Origin: Vigna angularis
Taxonomy: Eukaryota > Streptophyta > Magnoliopsida > Fabales > Fabaceae
Assembly (NCBI RefSeq): GCF_016808095.1
Contig: NC_068980.1
Span: forward strand, 5,986,501-6,050,500
Reading direction: 5' to 3'
Length of the DNA stretch: 64,000 bases
Shown here: positions 1-11,500 of the stretch, one piece after another
How the letters are laid out: the number at the start of each line of letters is the position of its first letter
Position numbering within the stretch: the first letter of the stretch is position 1
Position numbers and translations under genes: made by a program
The notes under the pieces: generated by a model
The model's input: only the letters and a program-made list of their open reading frames with translations
The model's database searches: none
Told to the model about the DNA's origin: nothing

Positions 1-15
1 TTGACTTGCAGTAAC

Positions 16-92
<77 letters not shown>

Positions 93-590
93 CAATCTTA
101 TATTTTTCAAATAAAAAAAGTACGTAAAATTGAAACCAAAGAATTAATATTTTCTTTTAAACAAGTATAAGACTATATTATCATTTAATTTTAAAATATA
201 TTTTTAATATTTAAATATATAGATGTACTCTAGGATCACCCGGTCATCCAAAGGATCAAGCGGCTGGCCATTCTGTGAAGATGACCATTCTGTGAGAAAA
301 TGACTGATCAGTCTAGAAATTATTCTGAACAATAATAATCATGAATGGACAGTTAATGATAATATAATCATTAATTGATAATAACCAAAATAATAATCAG
401 TGATTAATGAATCAGATTTAATAATAAACTTATTATAATATTTATAAATATATTTCATGAAAATGTCAGATAATAGATTTTAATTACTAATCTTTATTAT
501 AAGATTGAGTAAAGAGGAAATGATGTTGATTTTTCTGAAAAATATAAGATTGAGTTGTTTTTAATTTTAAAATAGAAATATTATTGTGCA
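1..590 (-). repeat. R1 dispersed AT-rich repeat, inverted copy
   Basis: Read on the minus strand, this stretch matches 19010-19555 almost from end to end, including the outermost 18 bases next to a (TA)n array. The shared order is: a block ending in a run that reads AACAACTCAATCTTATA, a stretch around GACCGGGTGATCC, a block with TATATTTAAATATTAA, then the (TA)n tract (about 18-89). The copy is diverged but clearly homologous. Shorter relatives lie at 20760-21070 and 28740-28990. No coding capacity was seen. It may continue beyond the left edge of the window. Confidence 0.75.
18..89. repeat. (TA)n microsatellite in R1
   Basis: Uninterrupted alternating TA of about 70 bases. The same array position is filled by (TA)n in the R1 copies at 19485-19537 and 21010-21069. 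Confidence 0.95.
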
Positions 591-599
591 ATAAACAGG

Positions 600-2108
600 G
601 AGGATTTTCATTGGGTGTCGAATTGTGTAGAGCAGTTGAGGATTTTTCTTTCCCGATGGAGAGGTGCATTTGGGGTTATTGAATTTTAAAACGCAATAAA
701 TGTCACCGGGTCCGATCCCAATTCCAACAACTAAGAGGAGGTTGGTGTCTTCCAACAACAAAGGGAACCTTGCTAATTCTTGTGGGAGTCACCTCCAAAA
801 TACATTTTAATTTCAAATATACTCTTGTCACAGTCAACGAGAATATTTTGGATTTTTAAAAAGTTGACTGAAGCTCTGTTGCATCTCAAACTCAAACTCA
901 AACTCTACACTCCCTTTCAAAATCACTCCTCCCTCTTTTTGTCTCTCTTCTCCTCTGCCATTCTTCTCTACCCCGTATCCTTTACCACCGCCCTCCCTCT
1001 TGTGCCAACGTTCGTCCGTCCAGGTTAGTACCCTTTGTGCATCTATTTTGTTTCCTGTCATACATGCATGTGCTTGGTTGGGGTATTCAGTTCGTGTTCG
1101 TCACCGCATGCTGTCCGTTCGTCACAGACTTCCGCAGTTGGAAGTGCGGTGAAGAGAAACCGTATTTCGATCTGCGAAAAGCGGTCAGACTAACCGCACA
1201 TCGAAGTGCGTTAGTTGTTGCCGGATTTCAAATTGCGTTAGGTTTTTGAAAGGTTTTTTAATTCTTATTATTAGGTTAGTATATTTATTTTATTAGGTTT
1301 TATTTTTATTAGCTTAGTATAATAAATTTAATTTTTTATGTTAGTGTTTAAATAAAATGTTTTCTTTTAATATATTTTGAATTATTTTATTTAAATTTTG
1401 TTGAATTTTTTATTTTTGAACATATTATTATTTTCGTAATATATTATTTATTATGTATTTAATTTTATTTAAGTTTTTTTTTATTTTTTATGAAATTGAA
1501 ATAATTATTAAATTGTTTATTGTTTATTGAATTAAATAAAGAAAAAAAGAAAAAAAGAAAAAAAGAAAAAAAAAGCATGGAGAAAAAAGATATAACAAAC
1601 GCACTTCAAAGTGTGGCTAAAAAATATGAAACGCACTTTGAAGTGCGGCAACTAGTTTCCGCAGCTCGAAGTGTGGTTAGGAGATTCCGCGAAACGTACC
1701 TCTCTTCTTCTTCTCGCCGAACAATGTCACAGCAGCACCACCACCAGATCTCCCAGCACACCCAGCACTACCAGGGAAGGAATGATAACTACCAACTCAG
1801 TACACTAAAAGAGTGAAAAAATAACAAACAATGCTTGCTATGTTACAGTGAAAACGAAGAAGACGGCTGCACCTTAAGGTTTATACCCAAAAGAAATTTT
1901 AGTTGTTGGCAGTTACGAAAATGGTTAGTGGTTAAGAAACATTAATTCATTAATTAAGTTTTGACTTTTTATTAAATAAAAGATAAAAAAGTAAAATTGG
2001 AGGTGAAGGATGAAAGCAGTGAGGTGCAGGAAGAATCACTCTTCTTGTGGTCGTTAAAGTACTAAGATTATCCGTTAATGGTTCAACAGATGGTGTAAAA
2101 CATGTTTT
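600..2108. other. Intergenic; palindromic GC islands, no gene
   Basis: From about 880 to 1030 there is a pyrimidine-rich stretch with CAAACT repeats and a donor-like CCAG/GTTAGT, resembling an abandoned 5' leader. Between 1130 and 1245 and again between 1598 and 1690 there are GC-rich imperfect palindromes centred on TTCGAA-like cores. The interval 1255-1595 is almost pure A/T with an A/G-rich run at 1537-1575. The short ORFs here are low-complexity and show no family signature. Confidence 0.5.
1130..1690. repeat. Cluster of CGCACTTCGAAGTGCGG-like palindromes
   Basis: At least six imperfect copies of an approximately 17-bp palindrome are visible, at about 1133, 1166, 1197, 1599, 1631 and 1662. 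They are spaced about 30-40 bp within each of two groups, and the groups are separated by about 350 bp of AT-rich DNA. Flanking words such as GTTAG also recur. They look like parts of one repetitive element, but I cannot name the family. Confidence 0.55.
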
Positions 2109-3173
2109 GATCATGTTAGAAATATTATATCTTTTATCTTTCAGTTAGTTTGTTATTATTTATTATTTGTATTTTGGGCTTATCCCATATTTTTTTCTAT
2201 TATAAATAGAGAACCCTATGTGTGTTTAACACAAGGGAGATTAATCCCATATATAATTTTCACTATATTTAACATGGTATCAGAGCAGGTTTTCTGATAT
2301 CTTCTGGTGGTCTTTGCTGTCTGCCGGCGGCCGGCCGTCATGGCTGCCGGCAGCCCCTAAAAATTTCATAAGATTCATTTTCTCTTCTTCTTAAATCTCA
2401 GCACCCAGAATCAGAGACAAGTCTCCTGGGAACCACTGCCTCCTCTGAATCATCGGACCTCCCTCTCTCTGTTTAGACCTTCCGGAGCAGCCATTGCTGC
2501 CATCGACGTCTGTCTTCTTCTTGCCGCATGCTTCCACATCTTCGGACCTCCTTCTTCTTTCTGCGTAATTTGCCGTAGAGGGTTTCGCCTCTGTATTGTT
2601 GTTCTTGCCTTGTTCTTCCTTTCTTATTGTATTTGCCGCACAGATCTGCTGCGTTTATTGCATCCTTCTCCGCTGCTCTCCTTCATCCACTTCTGAAGTT
2701 GAAGTATTTATTGCCTCATTCTCCGCTGCTCTCCTTCATCCACTTCTGAAGTTGAAGTGTTTATTGCCTCCTTCTCCGCTGCTCTCCTTCATCCACTTTT
2801 GAAGTTAAAGTGTTTATTGCTTCCTTCTCTGCTGCTCTCCTTCGTACACTTTTGAAGTTGAAGTTTCACAAGCTTGGTTCACACTTTTGAAGTTGAAGTT
2901 GAAGTGTTTATTGTCTCACTCTTGAAGAAAAATCATCTAGTTTAAAACCTAGTTTAGTTATTTCAAGCTTGGTTCGTACAATTTGTATGCTCCAGCTTGA
3001 GGGGGAGTGTTAGAAATATTATATCTTTTATCTTTCAGTTAGTTTGTTATTATTTATTATTTGTATTTTGGGCTTATCCCATATTTTTTTCTATTATAAA
3101 TAGAGAACCCTATGTGTGTTTAACACAAGGGAGATTAATCTCATATATAATTTTCACTATATTTAACAGATCA
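2109..3173 (+). mobile_element. Intact TRIM-type LTR retrotransposon with TSD
   Basis: Two 161-bp direct repeats, 2114-2274 and 3008-3168, begin TGTTAG and end TTAACA. They differ at about one base. They are flanked by the 5-bp target duplication GATCA (2109-2113 and 3169-3173). Immediately after the left LTR is TGGTATCAGAGC (2275-2286), the classic primer-binding site complementary to initiator tRNA-Met. Just before the right LTR is a polypurine tract, TGAGGGGGAG (2998-3007). The internal region of about 730 bp has no gag or pol, so the element is non-autonomous and must have been mobilised in trans. The near-identical LTRs suggest a recent insertion. The plus orientation follows from PBS and PPT order. 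Confidence 0.95.
2654..2865. repeat. 53-bp tandem repeat inside the TRIM element
   Basis: Four units start at 2654, 2707, 2760 and 2813 with exact 53-bp spacing. Each has TTTATTGC at the left and TGAAGTTGAAG-like sequence at the right. The last units are slightly diverged. The repeat lies wholly in the non-coding interior of the retroelement. Confidence 0.9.
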
Positions 3174-3690
3174 ACTTGGAGAAGAACCTATAGCAGGGTA
3201 CTCAGCAGAGTTTAGGCTTCTTAATTAGTTTCTCTTTGTAACTCAAAGAAAAACGCATGTCATTGGCAGCAGGAAGAAAAGGAAGCAAAAGAGAATATTT
3301 GGAATGCCCTTTGTATTACAATATAGCTATGGCAGATTTGTTGTCAATTAGGATGAGTGCATCCATAAAGGTCCTTGTATCCATGAAATATCTTCTTGCT
3401 TCATTAAGGACAATCATACGTAACATAAATTTTTTAATAATATTTTGATATGCCACACATGCCATTTTTTTTATTGAGTTTAGAGTTCGTCACACAATAA
3501 CAAAAAAATAATGAATTAGTTAAAAAATACACGTGTTATGCTAAAATATTGTCAAAATATTTATGTCAAATTTTTATTTTTTTTTACTAAAACATCTGTG
3601 GTTGGACCAGGTGTAACGAGAATGACTTGGTTTTTTGTAAACCGCGTTAACCTCCACCATTGACAACCTCTATTGCACAAGTGTCTAAAA
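3174..3690. other. Intergenic, nothing recognised
   Basis: AT-rich sequence between the TRIM and a degenerate repeat. The short ORF starting near 3257 has no family resemblance or splice context. Confidence 0.5.
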
Positions 3691-4290
3691 ATAAATGAAA
3701 ATTTTGTACCAATGGAATTTCGAATTGAGTTAAGGTTTCTTTATGTATATCAAATTATGAAATATAATTAATGTTCCTTTATGTATTAGTGTCAATTTTT
3801 TTGTTTACGCGTATCCAAATTATGTATACAGAGTTAGAATTATGCGTATTAACATCAATATTTTTTTGTACTTCCAAATCAGATTAATTTTTTTGTTTAC
3901 CATTGAAATTTGGTTAAGAGTGAATATTTTTTTCACTGGATTTTTAAATCTAAGTGATTTATCGAATTTCAAAATTGGATTAAGTATTGATTTTTTTATT
4001 CTGAAATCTGATTAAATGTCATTTTCTTACTAGATGTCAAAATCTGGTTAATTTTTAATTTTTTTGTTTACATAATTTCAAAATATGGTTATATATGAAT
4101 TTTTTTCATTTGAAATCTGGTTAAGTGTTTACTTTTTTTTTCACCAAATTTTAAAATATGATTAAGTATAATTTTATTTTTACTTAATTTAAAAATTTTG
4201 ATTAAGTATTAATTTTTTTTATCAAATTTTTTTGAAATTTGATTATATCAATTCTTTGTATTTATTACCCAATTTCGTAATCTGATGGAG
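3690..4290. repeat. Degenerate tandem repeat (AAATCTGGTTAAGTG type)
   Basis: About ten diverged units of roughly 55-65 bp. Each contains a variant of AAAATCTGGTTAAGTG followed by a T-run and TTTAC or TTCAT. The units are visible at about 3880, 3940, 3990, 4040, 4085, 4120, 4160, 4200 and 4250. No coding potential. Confidence 0.6.
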
Positions 4291-4474
4291 TCCTGTATTT
4301 CAGAATCTAGTGTGTCCCGAATTTCATACACCCCATATCACACATATAATAATTATTTATTTATTTAATATATATTTTCTAAGGGTAAAATGGAAACTGC
4401 ATCAAAAGTGGGGGTGCAGTATGAAAACAATTAGGTGGAGAAAGAAACCCCCAAAATACAATAGTGGAAATGCA

Positions 4475-4600
4475 AAGCCCATTTCAATGTTTTATAGATT
4501 AGGCCCAGCCCAATCCATATCCGTCAATGGCTGCTGCTATATACTTATTTCTCTGAACGCTCCAAACCCTAGCTAGGGTTTCGCCTCCGGTACTTTCTCT
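4475..4600 (+). promoter_or_regulatory. RPL10A core promoter: site II, TATA, telo-box
   Basis: Upstream of the RPL10A start are GGCCCA/AGCCCAA elements (about 4478-4515, site II type), a TATATA-like box near 4538, and a perfect palindromic telo-box pair, AAACCCTA at 4564-4571 and TAGGGTTT at 4574-4581. Site II plus telo-box is the established promoter signature of plant ribosomal-protein and other growth-linked genes. Transcription probably starts near 4565-4575. Confidence 0.75.
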
Positions 4601-4737
4601 ATTCAGAAGACTATTACATTTTCTTCTGCTTTCTTCACTGATTCCAATTCTCACTTTCTTCATCTCTGCAATTTTTTCGCAGCTCTGACATCTGTAGCAG
4701 CCTAGCCGTTGAGTTGGAAAAAAGACCAAGTTTCATA

Positions 4738-6326
4738 ATGAGGTATTCATTCTCATGTCTTCTAATTGTCAATGTTCATAATTCTTTGGTCGTTCACCCG
4801 TTTTATTTGTAATGTAATGTCCCTGGTCGTTTTTAATCGATAACTTATGCGTACTGTGTGCGGTGATACTGGTAATTGGTATCGTTTGGTGAATTTCGGG
4901 CGTTTGAATAACCTGTGCATTGTGGTCTCTAATTTGTTTTGGATGTTGGCTGTGCAGTAAGCTTCAGAGTGATGCTCTAAGGGAAGCTATCACTGGAATC
5001 ATGGGTGATTCCAAAGAGAAGAACCGGAATTTTGTGGAGACAATTGAACTCCAAATTGGACTGAAAAACTATGATCCCCAGAAGGACAAGCGTTTCAGTG
5101 GCTCTGTTAAATTGCCTCATATTCCTCGCCCCAAGATGAAGATTTGCATGCTTGGAGATGCCCAACACGTTGAGGAGGTAACTAGTTGTTGTAATCTAGA
5201 AACACTTTTTGTGAGATTTTCAATTAGATGCAATACTTTATACTGTAGCAAGTTCGGAGACTCAATCCTGTCTTCATTGTAAAATTACATATTTTACATT
5301 AGTTGTACCTTTGCTGTATGTTTATTTAAACATTGATTGTGCTGCTTATTTTATTGCTTTACAAACCGTTGTTTCCTTTCTATTATTTGGGCGCTAGTTT
5401 TTAGAATTATTCTGTGTATTGACCGCTCTTCTTGAATTACCTTTAAACGATACCTATTTTGCAACTTAGTCACCGAAATTGAAGAGGAAATTTTGTTATG
5501 TTTGCTCTTATGGTGCTTTTTGCAATAGTTGTAATTCAATTTTTCTGCCGCGTGGTCTGTTTTGTTAATGTCTATTATTGTAATATTCAGGCAGAGAAGA
5601 TAGGGTTGGACTATATGGATGTTGAAGCCTTGAAGAAGCTCAACAAAAACAAGAAATTAGTAAAAAAGCTAGCTAAAAAGTATCATGCGTTTTTGGCCTC
5701 TGAAGCCGTTATCAAGCAGATTCCTCGTCTCTTGGGACCTGGTCTCAACAAGGCAGGCAAGTTTTGTTCTTTTGTTAGAGCCCTTGTTGATTTGCTTATG
5801 TTATTAACCATTTTATTTTAGAAATTGCTTCTTATTTGTTAATCTCTGGTCACATTGTGCTTTGCTCTATGTTGGTTTGCTTTTTAGCTTATTGTTATAT
5901 TTTCATTTACTTGCTTTAGCTGATTACGATTTTTTGCCCGGCTTTGCAGGGAAGTTCCCCACACTTGTGACTCACCAAGAATCTCTCGAGTCAAAGGTTA
6001 ATGAGACTAAGGCTATGGTCAAATTCCAGCTTAAGAAGGTGCTCTGCATGGGAGTAGCCGTGGGGAATGTTAGCATGGAGGAAAAACAAATCTTCCAAAA
6101 TGTACAACTGAGCGTCAACTTCCTCGTGTCATTGTTGAAAAAGAACTGGCAGAATGTAAGTAGTGCACTCTTAAATGGAGTAAAACTGATTCATTGTTGA
6201 CTTTCATCTTACTTTCTAGCATACTTGGTCTCACCTTTCAATCGTCTGAATATTATCTGTTCTTGATTTCAGGTTAGGTGCTTGTACCTGAAGAGTACCA
6301 TGGGGAAATCATACCGTGTGTTTTAA
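4738..6326 (+). CDS. RPL10A: 60S ribosomal protein L10a (uL1)
   Basis: A complete five-exon gene: 4738-4742, 4958-5177, 5591-5756, 5950-6155 and 6273-6326, giving 216 residues, the normal family length. The start is ATG-AG split by the first intron, so the protein begins [13 protein letters not shown]. Exons 2-5 read in phase through [48 protein letters not shown] and [15 protein letters not shown]. uL1 forms the L1 stalk of the large ribosomal subunit, which helps release deacylated tRNA from the E site. Intron 3 (5757-5949) has a GC donor (CAG/GCAAGT) with a normal AG acceptor; no GT donor restores the frame. The tiny first coding exon and the telo-box/site II promoter are typical of plant ribosomal-protein genes. 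The assignment is secure; which paralogue it is cannot be told. Confidence 0.97.
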
Positions 6327-8697
6327 GTGTTTTTACTTAAATTCAGTGAATTTCTGATCGCACTTAATATATTGTCGTGATAGGTTGGACAGAATTTTTC
6401 ATTGTTCTACAGTTTTGTTGGATGAGTATTTTTTGGTTAGTATTTTGTGTTATTGACGTGTGTTTCCAGTGCTTTGCAACATCGGATAATTTAAGCGGGG
6501 TGCTAATTTTAAGGTACCCGTTTTTTATTTATACAACATGTGGAATGGCCCGTTGATGCACATATCCTATGATTATATATAACTGGCAGCAGCTGCCTGG
6601 TTAAGGTTTGAATCAGCTTTTAGATATAGTTTTGAAGTAAGAATAAGTTTTAAACCCAATTGAATGCTATTTTGGATATGTATGTATCTACATAGATTTA
6701 GTAATGGATCTATTTTGTTACGATCTTAATTTGGGTTTTTACATCAGGATGTCGTTGTGGGTGAAGTTGGTCCTCTTAGTGTACCTAAACGAGTTTTAAA
6801 TGCTTTAGCAGTAATTTCTGATTTGTTGCCTGATTTAGCTAGTCAAATTTTTGCATAAATGTTAAGAAGTAATAAGCTATTTATAGTTCGTGATTTGATG
6901 GGCAAATTTTGTCGACTGTGTTCTGAAATCGTTTCATATATAGTTTTATCAAATTCCGTTATTCCATTTTATTTTTTTAAAAAATTATCAGCTGTAAATG
7001 AACCGTGTATTCGTTTTCCTAAAAGATTTTTCCCTAAACAAAATATCCAAAACAAAGCACTTTTTCACTTGCGCTCTACCTACATTTCTATTTTTTTACC
7101 TTATAAAATTATGGCGTGGCATTTTTCCCAAAATTGTTAGCAACTTTATTTCCAGAACAAAGGCCAGTATGTATTAGTCGGCACTTGAATAAGAAAAATC
7201 TAAAATATAGATATATTTTTCTAGTGTTTTAGCAATTATTTCTTAAATAATTCCCTTTATTAAGTGAATTATAATAAAAACATTAACTATGATTAAACAT
7301 TGTCCATCATAATAATATGGAGCGAGGCCGAAGTAGAAAGTGGAAGATAATGCGTATACCAGAAAGAAAGTGTGGGTCTATCTCGTTGACCCATAAATGA
7401 TTTTGGATTTTTTTCTTTAGGATTCAGGCCGGTGCCTCCTGCAGGTAATATTTACTCTGATGTACTCCCTAGTTTGGTGAAAAGTCTTTTTTATCCTTTA
7501 ACTAATTGGGGGCGAAAGGGGTGCTACGAAAGAGAAAGAAGAATGTGGCTGCTGGGAGGGGAAGGAGGAGAAGATAACGTTAGGTTTTGTTTATTTTTTA
7601 AGTAAGGACAAAAGCGTCTTTTGATTGTCTATGGGTATGTTAGGAGCAAATATGAGGGTGAAGGAAGCACTACCATAAGACTTCAGGTTCGTAACGTGCC
7701 CAATAATATCAAGCTCTAGCATATTATCGAGTGCTATCGGCCCATAAATAAATGAATATATTTAAGCAATCACTTCTATTGTTTTTGTTGTCTTTTTTGA
7801 CTAGTTTCTTTAAGACTATAAAATGTGTTTGTTTATAAATACGCAGCATAGTACTTTTTCTCGGTTTTCTTATGAAAAGAGTTGGAATTAAATAATGGGT
7901 AGAAAAAATGGTTTATCATAAGCTGAATTCAAGCCGTAATAAATAGAGCATTGAATGATGGTTATATGTACCTAATAACCGAAAGTAAAATGATGGTTAT
8001 ATAGGTCATTGGGTAGACAGTGATGGACACCTCCTACATTTATTTGAAACTTTGACAAGTAATCAATAATTCTCCAGTTTCTTCATGGCTAACAGGTGCA
8101 ACTGTCTTTAATTATTTATGTTTATGCCAAACAGTGTCTATCATTTTAGCCAAATAAATAATGTGTGTTAGTGTCAAACTTTCCATAAGCAGACACGTTA
8201 AGCTGAGGTTCAGAACAGCGTAACTTGTCTGTGCTGAGTTTACGGAACGCACGTTCTCACAAACACTTTTTAGTCAACAGAGACGTGCTCATCTCAGTAA
8301 CCAAAATCGTTTCCTACATTCCAACAATAATTATGTGTCTAATTACACAATTTACACATAATATCTCACATTTTAAATGTATTTTATAATAGTATTTCAG
8401 TTATTTATATTTTTTGACATATTTATTTTTCAATGTTAATTATTAAACAGATTTGAAACCTTAAATAAAATTAATAAAATTTAGTTAAAAAAAAAGACTA
8501 AATTCACTTAATTCTAAAAATGAAAAACTAAATTAATCCAAAATTTTGAAAAGAGACTAATTCCAATTTTCACATAAAATTAAAGAATAAAAACATATTT
8601 AGTTCAAAATTAAATATCTAATTTAATTATTTATTAAATATTCTTGAATTTATTTTATTAAAGTTGTTTTTTAAAATAATTAAATTAAATATGTTTG

Positions 8698-8698
<1 letters not shown>
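6327..8698. other. Intergenic, no gene recognised
   Basis: About 2.4 kb after RPL10A. The first 150-250 bases are probably its 3' UTR. The rest is AT-rich. A G/A-rich patch at 7510-7590 and GC-richer words near 7320-7440 hint at old transposon sequence, but no terminal repeats or protein remnants could be established. Confidence 0.45.
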
Positions 8699-8789
<91 letters not shown>

Positions 8790-8797
8790 GTATGTAT
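8699..8797. repeat. (TA)n then (TATG)n microsatellite
   Basis: About 78 bases of alternating TA followed by five TATG units. ORFs on both strands through it are poly-Tyr-Ile artefacts. Confidence 0.95.
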
Positions 8798-8799
8798 GG

Positions 8800-10152
8800 G
8801 TAAAAGACCCATTGTAATTTTATCTGCTTCAATAATACATTGGTAGATCCAAACAAGCACAGTGTAAAATAATAATCTGTTAATTATTTTAAGAAAATAT
8901 ATGCATAGAAAACATGAAAGATGTTAATTGTTAGAATGGATGTGGACATATAAGGCGTGGAATTGTTCTGTTTTCTTTGTCTAAGAGTAGGCCCAATTGA
9001 TGATATTTTGATTGGAGGTGGTGTAAAGGCGGTGCCCTTTTGTTCTTGCAGCAGTTCATACATTAATAACAATGGTTGTGCAAGGACAAATTTGAGTTAA
9101 GCCCTGGTGGTCCTAGAGTTGCTCATAGGTTTTAACTTTATTTCTCCCATTTTAGGTCTATAATACTTTTTAAATACATAATATATGTTAAACATAGTCA
9201 AATATTACATTTTACATTTTACGAATATCTAGTTAGTTATTGATCGAGTAATATAAAATAAATAGCGTATTAGGATTCGGATCGGTCAAATTTCAAAGAT
9301 GATCAAACGATCATAAATTTTCAAATATCTTAAAGTATTACTAATAATCAAGTTTACAGATAAAGTATACTTATCAGGTATTGGCCATATAATTAAGCCT
9401 ATAATAATTATAAACTCATCTCGAAACCTATAAATACAAGTATAAGATAAGAAGGTAGGTGATTGTATTTATAGCGAATTTAAGAAGTTACTGTTCTACT
9501 TGAGCATCAGAGTACCTGGTACACCCCTACATGGCTTGGAGATGAAGCATTAAGAACTTAGAAGAACTTGGTAACCGAAACTAAAAACGATGTTAGAAGG
9601 CTTGGAGAAAACTGTGAATGAGTGTTTTGATGATGATCACTAACTCCACATTTGAAACAAATATGATTATTAAATTTATAAAAGATACTTAATTTAGTAA
9701 ACATTTTAAAGAATTCTCACATTTAAAATAAAGTAGAAATGAAAAGCTACTTTTTAAACAAGTTCAGTAATAGAAAAATTTAATTGTCATTACTAAAGAT
9801 AGAATGATTTTAAGTTGAACTCTTAATGAGATATATTAATTTGTAATGGAATGAGTTGTGAACATTGATGGTAAATGAATAGATGAAAATTCACTTATGA
9901 ATGATGTTTTCTCTAAGTAAGTGAATAAGAGACTAATCAATAGGAAACTAAATATGAGTATTAAAGTTACTTAAAGTAAATCTTTCTATTACTGTTACTG
10001 AGACAATTTTATATAGATTTTCTTATCTTGTTGACATTGTAACCAGATATTAGAGATAAGATAAGAAATGGTTATTAAGTTATATCTTTAAGTGATTATT
10101 AATCGGTTTGTTAATAATAATTTATTTTATAAGATATTTGAGTTATATTTGA

Positions 10153-10156
<4 letters not shown>
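8800..10156. other. Intergenic with LTR-like remnant
   Basis: The segment about 9240-9620 has the feel of a Gypsy-type LTR edge: CCTATAAATACAAG near 9428 (TATA-like) followed by CTTGAGCATCAGAGTACC near 9497, a motif class common in legume Gypsy LTRs. I found no second LTR, PBS or coding domain, so it would be a solo or decayed fragment. The remainder is featureless AT-rich DNA. Confidence 0.35.

Positions 10157-10230
<74 letters not shown>
10157..10230. repeat. (TA)n microsatellite
   Basis: About 72 bases of alternating TA in AT-rich intergenic DNA. Confidence 0.95.
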
Positions 10231-10234
<4 letters not shown>

Positions 10235-10765
10235 ACTTCTCAAAACTCAAAGTTTAAGTAAAAATAGTTTGAGCAACCAAAATTGCTTGAATTGGTATTA
10301 AGGATGGAAGATTTTTTAGTAACCTTTAAGTGATGGAAATATTTATATAACCCATCATGTTTGAGTTTGTAGTAATTTAAATAGATCAGTTATTGTATTT
10401 AATATGTTAATGTGTTTTGTAAAAATATTTTTATCCTATCTCAATATGCTATTAATATTATGAGTAATAATTTATAAAATGATTGACTTATCAATCATCA
10501 ATAGTCTAAAAAACTCATAAAGAAGTAACAAGAAACATGTCAATGAATCCTTACAACATAATGAGACATTTAAATTTTTTAACAAGACATTGATATTAAA
10601 CTTAAAACCCTACAAGGCAAGATCCTAACATCGGTTGATAAAGAACCATAGAAGGAAAATTTACTATTCAATCATCGTCATGTCCACTCTAAGCATAATG
10701 CTCAATTCTCACAAGATGAAACTAGTCCTTGTACTAGTGTTCAAGGTTAACAACCAACACAAATT
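10231..10765. other. Intergenic, nothing recognised
   Basis: AT-rich; no ORF with family resemblance and no repeat structure seen. Confidence 0.5.
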
Positions 10766-10769
10766 TACT

Positions 10770-11500
10770 CAAGGATTTTTGTTATTATTGACATATTTTC
10801 ATTGATGGATTTTAAATTTAAATTACTAATAAATATTTTTGTTAGTGACGAATATGTTAATAAAATATATTGAAAAAATCCCTTAATAATTTATAATTTG
10901 TATTATTAATAGATTTTTGTCAGTAATTTGTTTGATAGTCATTTTCGTTAGTAACTTGTAACTCTTATTTCTAATAAATATTTTTGTGGATAAGTCTGTC
11001 AATAAATTTCTCGTCAAGTCTGATATTATTATTTTTTATATACTAAGGGGATATGAGTGAGAAGAAGAAGAAAAGAAAAAGGGGGAAGATGAGGAGGAGA
11101 AGTTGGGGCCAACACTGGTGGCAACTGAAGTTAGAGTTGGAGGAGAAGGAAAAAGAGAAAAAAGAAGAGGAGGAGAAAAATGAGGAGGACAAGAAGAATG
11201 ATAAGTCAGATACAATAGTGGTAGCAGTGAATGCGACAAGAAGAGGAGGGGAGAAGTAAGAAGAGAAAAAGATAAAAGAAGAAGAAGAGGGAAAAGAAAA
11301 ACATAATCACAATTTTTACTTATGATTAGAATCTATTGGTAATTACTGATGAATTGCGTGATTTGTTGGTAAAATTTATCAAGGAACATTTTACCAACAA
11401 CTTTACGACAACAACAATTTTTTGGTAAACTTGAATTATTGAAAATTTTTCACTATTACCAACTAATTATGTTAATCAATTACACAATTTTCTTATAATG
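10770..11500. mobile_element. Possible decayed CACTA-like element
   Basis: The left part (10790-11030) carries many imperfect repeats of words like TTTTTGTTAGTGACGAAT and ACTAATAAATATTTTTG. The right part (11330-11500) has TTGGTAA/TTACCAA repeats in both orientations. Read from the right on the minus strand, the end starts CATTATAAGAAAATT, close to the CACTACAAGAAAA termini common in plant CACTA transposons. The centre (11050-11300) is a purine-rich GAAGAAGAGG tract. No transposase is seen. The boundaries and the assignment are tentative. Confidence 0.3.

Noticed and set aside
700..730. tRNA-like GGGTCCGATCCCAATTCC
   Set aside because: Resembles a T-arm, but no acceptor stem, D-arm or anticodon arm could be folded around it.
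1520..1816. 98-codon ORF rich in Lys then Ser/His
   Set aside because: It runs through an A/G simple repeat and the palindrome cluster; no family or splice support.
8627..8860. ORFs on both strands through (TA)n
   Set aside because: They encode only alternating Tyr-Ile from a microsatellite; the same holds at 10092-10301 and 17267-17515.
11036..11259. Lys/Glu-rich ORF (+) and Ser/Pro-rich ORF (-)
   Set aside because: Both strands of one purine-rich simple-sequence tract; no gene context.
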